NCBI GenBank assembly: GCA_007122815.1
Contig: SKSV01000341.1
Coordinates: 1-5,386, forward strand
Reading direction: 5' to 3'
Source: Trueperaceae bacterium
GTDB taxonomy: Bacteria > Deinococcota > Deinococci > Deinococcales > Trueperaceae
DNA: 5,386 bases
Part shown: piece after piece, positions 1 to 4,458 of the stretch
How positions within the stretch are numbered: position 1 is the first letter of the stretch
Layout of the letters: every line of letters begins with the position of its first letter
Position numbers and translations under genes: made by a program
Notes under the pieces: generated by a model
Seen by the model: the letters and a program-made list of their open reading frames with translations, nothing else
Database searches by the model: none
What the model was told of the DNA's origin: nothing

Positions 1-349
1 CCGTGCGGATCACCCCCGACTGCGCGAACAGGAGCAGCACGTTGGCGAGGTTGGCTACACCGTCGATGGCCATGCTGGCGAGACGCCCCAGCGCAGCGGC
101 TGCCACCAGGAGCGCCAGAGTGCGCAGCAGGCGGGCGGTCTTGGGCCGCAGCGGTAGAGCCCAGAGCATGAGCCCGCCGAGCGCCAGGGTCAGCGCCCCG
201 TAGCTGGAGCGCACTTCGGAGAAGCCCCGGGGAGCCACGACCTCCAGACCCAGCAGCCTCGCCGTGAGCATCGGGTTGACTAGCGCCAGCAAGCCGACCG
301 CCAGCGTGAGAGCGGCGGCGGCGTAGGCGAGTTGCGTGCGGAGCGTCAT
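1..349 (-). CDS. DUF4345-like small membrane protein (3' end beyond window)
   Basis: The visible 116 residues begin MTLRTQLAYAAAALTLAVGL and run off the left edge without a stop. They are strongly hydrophobic, with four likely membrane segments at about residues 8-27, 47-66, 74-90 and 99-115. The pattern of a first helix ending in an N-P turn, then E-V-R-S-S-Y-G (46-51) opening the second helix, then G-R-L-A-S-M-A-I-D-G (88-97) between helices three and four, matches my memory of the DUF4345 family of about 120-130 residues. If so, only a few residues are missing. The function of that family is not established. The ATG (347-349) overlaps the proB TGA as ATGA, so the gene is probably translationally coupled to proB. 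GGAG sits only 2 bases before the ATG, too close for an efficient independent ribosome binding site. It could be another small four-helix membrane family. The ORF and location are firm, the family call moderate. Confidence 0.72.
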   Translation of the reverse strand, partial: MTLRTQLAYAAAALTLAVGLLALVNPMLTARLLGLEVVAPRGFSEVRSSYGALTLALGGLMLWALPLRPKTARLLRTLALLVAAAALGRLASMAIDGVANLANVLLLFAQSGVIRT

Positions 350-1488
350 TCTCCGGGCATGCTATCACCGGCCGCGAGCGCCGCCAGGTTGTCGCGGTGG
401 ATGACCTCGTCGTAGTCCTTGCTCCCCAGACGCTCGGCTATGAGGCTGGTGTGGCAACCGCGGATCCGTTCCAGCGCAGTGCTCTCGAAGTTGGTGAGCC
501 CGCGGGCCAGCAGACGCCCCTCGCACACCACGTCTACGGGGTCACCGAAGGCGAAGCGGCCCTCCACCGCCACCACCCCCGAGGGGAGGAGGCTGCGCCC
601 GCGCTCCAGCGCGGCCGCGGCGCCGGCGTCGACGATCACGCGCCCGCGCGGCGCTTGCTCAGCTATCCACGCCTTGCGTGCGCTGGTGCCTCGCTTGGCC
701 AGGAAGCGCGTGCCGCGCACCTCGCCGCGGGCCAGCGCCTCGAGCCCAGCTCCCCCTCCTCCGATGACGTAGGTCTCGATCCCAGCGCGGCTCGCGATGC
801 GCGCCGCGCGCACCTTGGTGGCCATGCCGCCCGTTCCGCGGAGCGTGCCCGGTGTACCTCCAGCGAGGTACGTCACGACCTCGGCGTCCTCGACGAGCGC
901 CAGCGGGCGCGCCTCCGGGCGGGAGTGCGGGTCGGCCTCGAAGAGCCCGTCCACGTCCGTCAGGATCACCAGCGCCTCGGCGTCGACAAGGTACGCAGCC
1001 CAGGCCGAGAGGGTGTCGTTGTCGCCGAGCTTGAGCTCGGCGGTGGCGACGCTGTCGTTCTCGTTTATCACCGGCACGACGCCCAACCTGAGGGTCGCCT
1101 CGAGCGCGCTCTTGGCGTTCACGTAGCGCTCCCGGTGCTGTACGTCGCCTGCTGAGAGGAGCAGCTGCGCGACGGGTTCGGGCGCGAGGGCGCGTTCCCA
1201 CTCTAGGATCAGCAACGCCTGGCCGACCGCCGCCGCAGCCTGCCGCTCGGGCAGGGTCAGGGGCAACGCGAGGCCCAGCCGCTCGCGGCCGATGGCCCCG
1301 GCGCCGCTGGACACCACCACCACCTGGGCGTCTCGCGCCGCAGCGAGCACCTGCATCCCGCGCGCGATCGCCCACAGCTTGGGGCGGCTCAGCCTGCCGC
1401 TGTCGTCGGTGAGGGAGCTAGTACCGACCTTGACGACCACGCGCCGCCAACGTGCTGTGGGGGGTGCAACCGACGACACGGCGCCCAT
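346..1488 (-). CDS. proB: Glutamate 5-kinase (kinase domain plus C-terminal PUA domain)
   Basis: Cytosolic enzyme that phosphorylates L-glutamate with ATP to gamma-glutamyl phosphate, the first committed step of proline synthesis. At 380 residues it has the usual length of the two-domain form. Visible amino-acid-kinase motifs are KVGTSSLT (20-27), VSSGAGAIG (59-67, where relatives commonly have VSSGAVAAG), AVGQ (87-90), INENDSV (141-147), GDNDTLSA (155-162), LTDVDGL (176-182) and GTGGMATKVRAA (218-229). An RKAW-I linker (271-275) leads into the PUA domain from about 281, with VIVDAGAAAAL (284-294), LLPSGVVAVEG (300-310) and a closing HRDNLA. The ATG at 1488 is preceded directly by AGG with no spacer. 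The GTG three codons later (1477-1479) has AGGA 8 bases upstream and is a reasonable alternative start, giving 377 residues. proA is not next to it: the following gene is a DUF4345-like membrane protein overlapping by 4 bases. Proline feedback inhibition is typical of the family but cannot be judged here. Confidence 0.97.
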   Translation of the reverse strand: MGAVSSVAPPTARWRRVVVKVGTSSLTDDSGRLSRPKLWAIARGMQVLAAARDAQVVVVSSGAGAIGRERLGLALPLTLPERQAAAAVGQALLILEWERALAPEPVAQLLLSAGDVQHRERYVNAKSALEATLRLGVVPVINENDSVATAELKLGDNDTLSAWAAYLVDAEALVILTDVDGLFEADPHSRPEARPLALVEDAEVVTYLAGGTPGTLRGTGGMATKVRAARIASRAGIETYVIGGGGAGLEALARGEVRGTRFLAKRGTSARKAWIAEQAPRGRVIVDAGAAAALERGRSLLPSGVVAVEGRFAFGDPVDVVCEGRLLARGLTNFESTALERIRGCHTSLIAERLGSKDYDEVIHRDNLAALAAGDSMPGE

Positions 1489-1538
1489 CCTACCCGCGGC
1501 GCGCTGCCATCACCGCCGCAGGGACTCCTCGGGCACCG

Positions 1539-1547
1539 TGCTAGACT
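1539..1547 (+). promoter_or_regulatory. Candidate extended -10 promoter element for asd
   Basis: TGC followed by TAGACT (1542-1547) resembles an extended -10 box (TGn plus TAnnnT), with four of six bases matching TATAAT. No good -35 hexamer is visible at the normal spacing. If used, transcription would start near 1554 and give asd a leader of about 73 bases. This is the only TAnnnT-like site I picked out in the otherwise very GC-rich 138-base gap between proB and asd. It is a weak pattern match. Confidence 0.3.
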
Positions 1548-1554
1548 CACGCCC

Positions 1555-1577
1555 GTTGCGTGCCCTAGGGACGCGAC
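1555..1577 (+). promoter_or_regulatory. Imperfect inverted repeat near the predicted asd transcription start
   Basis: GTTGCGTGCCC (1555-1565) faces GGGACGCGAC (1568-1577). The arms pair apart from one T-G wobble (1557/1575) and one bulged G (1562), around the palindromic centre CCCTAGGG (1563-1570). It lies immediately downstream of the candidate -10 box, so it could be an operator for a dimeric regulator or a stem at the 5' end of the asd leader RNA. Palindromes are frequent by chance in GC-rich DNA, and the function is inferred. Confidence 0.35.
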
Positions 1578-1598
1578 CTGGACGCGCCCGGGCCCGAC

Positions 1599-1618
1599 CC
1601 CGCGGCGTGGACCGCGGG
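1599..1618 (+). promoter_or_regulatory. Perfect 7-bp GC-only hairpin covering part of the asd Shine-Dalgarno
   Basis: CCCGCGG (1599-1605) is perfectly complementary to CCGCGGG (1612-1618) across the six-base loop CGTGGA. The last three bases of the right arm are the first three of the GGGAGG ribosome binding site (1616-1621). Formed in the mRNA, the stem would hide half of that site. The structure is read directly from the sequence; a regulatory role is inference. The leader is too short for a lysine riboswitch. Confidence 0.5.
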
Positions 1619-1621
1619 AGG
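1616..1621 (+). promoter_or_regulatory. Ribosome binding site of asd
   Basis: GGGAGG lies 5 bases before the ATG at 1627. It is a strong Shine-Dalgarno that fixes the asd start, and its first three bases are in the right arm of the 1599-1618 hairpin. Confidence 0.8.
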
Positions 1622-1626
1622 CAGCC

Positions 1627-2619
1627 ATGCGCGTCGCGATCGTGGGCGCCACAGGCGCAGTGGGGGAGGAGCTGCTCGAGTTGCTCGACGAGCGCTCGTT
1701 CCCGCTCACCTACCTGCGCCTGTTCGCCTCGCCGCGATCGGCGGGGCAGACGCGCCGCTTCGGCGGTCAGACCATCGAGGTAGAGCCACTGCCCGAGAGC
1801 GGCGACCTCGACTCCGACCTGGTGTTCTCCTCAGCCGGCGGTAGCGTCTCGCGAGAGCACGCCTGGCGCTGGGTCGAGCACGGCGCGGTGGTGATCGACA
1901 ACACCAGCGCGTGGCGCCTGGACGAGCGTGTTCCCCTGGTTGTTCCCGAGGTCAACCTCGCTGCGTTGGCAGCTCATCAGGGCGTGGTGGCGAACCCGAA
2001 CTGCTCAACGATCATCGCCCTGATGGCGTTGGCCCCGCTCCACCGCGCCTTCGGGCTCAAGCGCGTGACGGTGGCGACGTACCAAGCCGTGTCGGGAGCC
2101 GGCCAGGCTGGCATGAGCGAGCTCCGCGAGCAGACGCGCGCGGTGCTGGCGGGAGAGTCGCCGCAGCCGGAGAAGTTCGTGCATCCCATCGCGTTCAACC
2201 TCTTCAGTCACGACTCCGAGGTCGGCTCCGACGGCTACAACCTCGAGGAGCGCAAGCTGTTGCTCGAGTCGCGCAAGATCCTCGCGGCCCCCGAGCTCCG
2301 CCTCTCCGCCACCTGCGTGCGGGTCCCCGTCATGCGCGCACACGCGGAGGCGCTCCAGGTGGAGTTCGAGCGCTTCGTGGACGAGGCCGAGGCGCGCACC
2401 GTGCTCGCCCGGGCACGCGGGTTGCGCCTCGTCGACGACCGCACCTCGAACACCTTCCCCATGCCGCTGGAGGCTACCGGCCGCGACGAGGTGCTGGTCG
2501 GACGCATACGACCCGACGCCTCCAAGGCGGGGGCGTTGGCGCTCTTCGTGGTGGGTGACCAGATCCGCAAGGGCGCCGCCCTGAACGCGGTGCAGATCGC
2601 CGAGGCGCTCGCCGTCTGA
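1627..2619 (+). CDS. asd: Aspartate-semialdehyde dehydrogenase
   Basis: Cytosolic enzyme that reduces L-aspartyl-4-phosphate with NADPH to aspartate semialdehyde, the branch point to lysine/diaminopimelate, threonine and methionine. The 330-residue length is normal. The N-terminal Rossmann nucleotide loop is VGATGAVG (6-13), followed by F-S-S-A-G-G (67-72) and VVIDNTSAWR (88-97). The catalytic cysteine is C126 in NPNCST (123-128). YQAVSGAGQAG (152-162) is the conserved catalytic-domain segment. Substrate-binding R232 and general base H239 lie in RVPVMRAH (232-239), where an alanine takes the place of the usual glycine before the histidine. The C-terminus ends with a typical GAALNAVQIAEAL helix. 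The start is supported by GGGAGG 5 bases upstream and by the nucleotide motif beginning at once. It is divergent from proB (138-base gap) and convergent with the DUF218 gene (27-base gap). No aspartokinase gene is adjacent. Confidence 0.98.
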   Translation: MRVAIVGATGAVGEELLELLDERSFPLTYLRLFASPRSAGQTRRFGGQTIEVEPLPESGDLDSDLVFSSAGGSVSREHAWRWVEHGAVVIDNTSAWRLDERVPLVVPEVNLAALAAHQGVVANPNCSTIIALMALAPLHRAFGLKRVTVATYQAVSGAGQAGMSELREQTRAVLAGESPQPEKFVHPIAFNLFSHDSEVGSDGYNLEERKLLLESRKILAAPELRLSATCVRVPVMRAHAEALQVEFERFVDEAEARTVLARARGLRLVDDRTSNTFPMPLEATGRDEVLVGRIRPDASKAGALALFVVGDQIRKGAALNAVQIAEALAV

Positions 2620-2646
2620 GCGGCGATCATCATGCGGCGCCTGGCC

Positions 2647-3411
2647 TCAGGGCGCTATGCGCCCCGTGCGGCGGTAGACCTCGAGGGCTCCCCACTCGCG
2701 CACCGCCTGATCGAGATCGGCAAGCGTGCGAGCGACGTCCCAGTCGAGCGACGGGACCGCGGTGCCACTGCTGCGGTAATCGACCGGGTACGGCACCAGC
2801 GTCGTCCAGCCCTGAGTGTGGAAGGTGGCTAAGGCCCGCGGCATGTGCATCGCCGAGGTCACCAAGAGCCAGGTCTCTCCGGGAGCAGGAGGTGACTCGC
2901 GCAGCGCCGTGATGGCGTCCTCGTAGGTGCTTCGGGCGTCGCCGAGGAAGCGCAGGTCGCGCCCCTCGAAGACGGGTCCGAACCAGAGCGAGCGGTCCGT
3001 CCCCTGAAGGCGGAAGTCCTGCCAGAACGCGTCGGCGAAGACCCCCGTGAAGACCAGCCGCGCCTCGGGGTAGCGCTGCGCCAGGGCGGCCGCGGCGGCG
3101 ATGCGCTCCCCGGCGTCGTTGAGCGTCAGCTGGTCGCGCGCCGCGGTGATCCTCCACTCGACCGCGCCGCCCAGGACCAGGACGCCATCCACGCTGGGAG
3201 GGAGCGGAACGGGCGCTACTCGCTCCTCGAGCGGCCCGGCGATCCACTCCGTGAGCGGCAGCACGACCGTCACGGCGATGGCGGCCAGCACGAGGGTGAG
3301 CAGGCTCGCGGCCAACGCGTGCCAGCGCAACCAGGTCGCCACGAGCGCCAACGCTAGGGCCAAGACGAGCAAGCTGCTCGGCTGAAGGAGCGCCCATAGT
3401 GTCTCGCTCAC
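2647..3411 (-). CDS. DUF218 (YdcF/ElyC-type) membrane-anchored protein
   Basis: Reads as 254 residues from the GTG at 3411. Two hydrophobic segments (about 12-27 and 32-53) precede a DUF218 domain with VDGVLVLGGA (74-83), V-F-T-G (120-123), DARSTYEDA (158-166), VTSAMHMPRA (184-193) and the closing PYPVDYR (207-213). This two-helix-plus-DUF218 layout and length resemble E. coli ElyC (259 residues), which affects peptidoglycan and lipid-carrier metabolism, more than soluble YdcF. No enzymatic reaction is proven for the family, so the role here is inference. The predicted topology is two inner-membrane helices with the DUF218 domain on one side. An in-frame GTG at 3432 would add seven residues but has no clear ribosome binding site, whereas 3411 has AGGAG 6 bases upstream. 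It is transcribed away from degV and converges on asd. Confidence 0.88.
   Translation of the reverse strand: MSETLWALLQPSSLLVLALALALVATWLRWHALAASLLTLVLAAIAVTVVLPLTEWIAGPLEERVAPVPLPPSVDGVLVLGGAVEWRITAARDQLTLNDAGERIAAAAALAQRYPEARLVFTGVFADAFWQDFRLQGTDRSLWFGPVFEGRDLRFLGDARSTYEDAITALRESPPAPGETWLLVTSAMHMPRALATFHTQGWTTLVPYPVDYRSSGTAVPSLDWDVARTLADLDQAVREWGALEVYRRTGRIAP
2650..2664. terminator. Possible terminator-like hairpin between convergent asd and DUF218 genes
   Basis: GGGCGC (2650-2655), TAT, GCGCCC (2659-2664) form a perfect 6-bp stem with a 3-base loop. It starts one base inside the coding end of the DUF218 gene and lies 30 bases after the asd stop. There is no T-tract on either side, so it is not a classic intrinsic terminator. 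It could slow transcription in both directions. Part of the repeat encodes the last residues of the DUF218 protein. Confidence 0.3.
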
Positions 3412-3417
3412 ACCGCT

Positions 3418-3422
3418 CTCCT
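3418..3422 (-). promoter_or_regulatory. Ribosome binding site of the DUF218 gene
   Basis: On the minus strand AGGAG (within GAGAGGAG) sits 6 bases before the GTG at 3411. This decides the start in favour of 3411 over the upstream in-frame GTG at 3432. Confidence 0.7.
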
Positions 3423-3423
3423 C

Positions 3424-3451
3424 TCGACGCACAACCCGCGTCTGCTACCCT
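3424..3451 (+). promoter_or_regulatory. Candidate promoter for degV
   Basis: TCGACG (3424-3429, four of six matches to TTGACA) is followed after 16 bases by TACCCT (3446-3451, three of six matches to TATAAT), with TGC directly before it as an extended -10. This would put the start near 3458 and give degV a leader of about 70 bases. The left end overlaps the DUF218 upstream region. It is a weak match, chosen by position and spacing. Confidence 0.3.
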
Positions 3452-3517
3452 GGCAGTCAAACACGAACGCAGCGGGCGCACGGTGCAGGGGTCGTTACGA
3501 GCCCACCGGGCCGCTCC

Positions 3518-3524
3518 GAGGAGG
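3518..3524 (+). promoter_or_regulatory. Ribosome binding site of degV
   Basis: GAGGAGG lies 5 bases before the ATG at 3530. It is a near-ideal Shine-Dalgarno that fixes the start. Confidence 0.85.
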
Positions 3525-3529
3525 CTGAC

Positions 3530-4381
3530 ATGAAACTGGCGATCGTCACCGACTCCACGTGCGACCTGACCACCGAGCAACTCTCGGACCTCAAGGTACA
3601 CCGCGTCCACCTGTACGTCGCCTTCAAGGGCGAGACGCACCGGGACTGGATCGACATCACCCCCAAGGTCATCATCGAGGGGGTGAAGGCAGGCGCCGAC
3701 CTGCCGACCACCAGCCAGCCGAGCCCAGAGGACTTCACGACCGCCTACAAGGCGGCGGTGGCGGACGGGGCGGAGCAGATCCTGGTCATCACCATCTCCA
3801 GCGCCATCTCCGGGACCTTGCAGTCGGCCAACATCGCGGCTGAGAGCGCCGGAGTGCCCGTCACGGTCTTCGACTCCAAGCAAGCGAGCATGGGCATAGC
3901 TCACCTGGTCAGGGTGGCTGCCGGCATGCGCGACGAGGGCGCCAAACTAGAGGACATCATCCCCACCCTCGAGCGTGTGCGAGACAGCATGCAAGTGGTG
4001 TTCGCCGTCGACACGCTCGATTTCCTGCTCAAGGGCGGGCGCGTCAGCAGGGCCTCCGCTCTCATCGGTGGGATGTTGAACATCAAGCCGCTCCTCACCC
4101 TCGACGACGGGAAGATCGTGCCCGCGGCCCGCGCGCGCGGCACGAAGAAGGCCATCGCGGAGCTGGTCGCGCGCGTGAAGGCGCACGCCGCGAAGTTCCC
4201 GGGTCCGCTGGTGCTGGACTTCCTGCACTCCCAGGACCCGGCGGCCGCCGAGACTCTCAAGCGGGCGGTCAGCGACGCCGGCGTGCAGTACGAAGGTGGG
4301 GACGTGTACGAGATCGGTGCCGTGATCGCCTCTCACGTGGGACCAGGGACCTTCGGTTACTACGCGCACGTGCGGCCCTGA
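3530..4381 (+). CDS. degV: DegV family fatty-acid-binding protein
   Basis: A 283-residue protein of the usual DegV length (about 280). These are soluble proteins that hold one fatty acid in a tunnel between two alpha/beta domains; in Firmicutes they serve as FakB, presenting the fatty acid to the kinase FakA. Visible motifs are TDSTCDL (7-13) at the first strand, TSQPSPEDF (61-69) and ITISSAISGT (87-96), which supply the hydroxyl residues that contact the carboxylate in known structures. D115-S-K and S120-M-G follow, then the long signature L-D-F-L-L-K-G-G-R-V-S-R (163-174) running into L-N-I-K-P-L-L (183-189), and finally I-G-A-V-I-A-S-H-V-G-P-G (262-273). No fakA homologue is in the window, so a role in exogenous fatty-acid activation is inference from the family. 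It is divergent from the DUF218 gene and followed after 77 bases by comM in the same direction. Codon use is like its neighbours. Confidence 0.95.
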   Translation: MKLAIVTDSTCDLTTEQLSDLKVHRVHLYVAFKGETHRDWIDITPKVIIEGVKAGADLPTTSQPSPEDFTTAYKAAVADGAEQILVITISSAISGTLQSANIAAESAGVPVTVFDSKQASMGIAHLVRVAAGMRDEGAKLEDIIPTLERVRDSMQVVFAVDTLDFLLKGGRVSRASALIGGMLNIKPLLTLDDGKIVPAARARGTKKAIAELVARVKAHAAKFPGPLVLDFLHSQDPAAAETLKRAVSDAGVQYEGGDVYEIGAVIASHVGPGTFGYYAHVRP

Positions 4382-4385
4382 GGCG

Positions 4386-4403
4386 CTGGCTGAGCTCAGC
4401 TAG
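4386..4403. terminator. Palindrome just after degV, possible weak terminator or operator
   Basis: GCTGAGCTCAGC (4389-4400) is a perfect 12-base palindrome. It extends to 18 bases (4386-4403) if a G-T wobble at 4388/4401 is allowed. It begins 5 bases after the degV stop, in the place expected for a terminator, but no T-run follows. It may instead be a binding site acting on comM. Only the symmetry is certain. Confidence 0.35.
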
Positions 4404-4445
4404 GCACGCGTCGGCGTAGACCCCGTAGCGCAGACCCGGGAACGC

Positions 4446-4451
4446 TAGCCT
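4446..4451 (+). promoter_or_regulatory. Candidate -10 box for a leaderless comM transcript
   Basis: TAGCCT fits TAnnnT and ends 7 bases before the comM ATG at 4459. No Shine-Dalgarno is visible upstream of that ATG. This geometry is what a leaderless mRNA shows, a transcript class known to be common in Deinococcus and in actinobacteria. No convincing -35 is seen 16-18 bases further upstream. The first two bases also form part of a short inverted repeat (TAGCG 4426-4430 with CGCTA 4443-4447). Confidence 0.35.
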
Positions 4452-4458
4452 CGCCGCG

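Noticed and set aside
397..1155. Long plus-strand open frame (252 codons) antisense to proB
   Set aside because: It is opposite a clear proB with all motifs. Its translation is rich in Arg, Ala, His and Pro with no family pattern, as expected for a shadow frame in GC-rich DNA.
1489..1626. Lysine riboswitch upstream of asd
   Set aside because: The whole gap is 138 bases and the likely leader about 73, shorter than a lysine riboswitch (roughly 170 or more), and I see no matching conserved core.
3430..3432. GTG at 3432 as the start of the DUF218 gene
   Set aside because: It has no nearby Shine-Dalgarno. The in-frame GTG at 3411 has AGGAG at 6 bases, and the extra seven residues are charged and not family-like.
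3455..3460. TTGACT on the minus strand as a -35 for the DUF218 gene
   Set aside because: It matches five of six bases of the -35 consensus, but nothing resembling a -10 box occurs 16-19 bases downstream on that strand.
2630..3904. Minus-strand open frame of 424 codons spanning the DUF218 gene, the divergent promoter region and the start of degV
   Set aside because: It crosses two well-supported genes and their regulatory gap, has low-complexity Arg/Gly/Ala composition and no recognisable domain.
4382..4458. Possible tRNA between degV and comM (77 bases with a GAGCTCAGCTAGG stretch like a D-arm)
   Set aside because: There is no GTTCGA-type T-arm, no matching acceptor stem ends and no second half of the D-stem. 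The resemblance comes from the palindrome.
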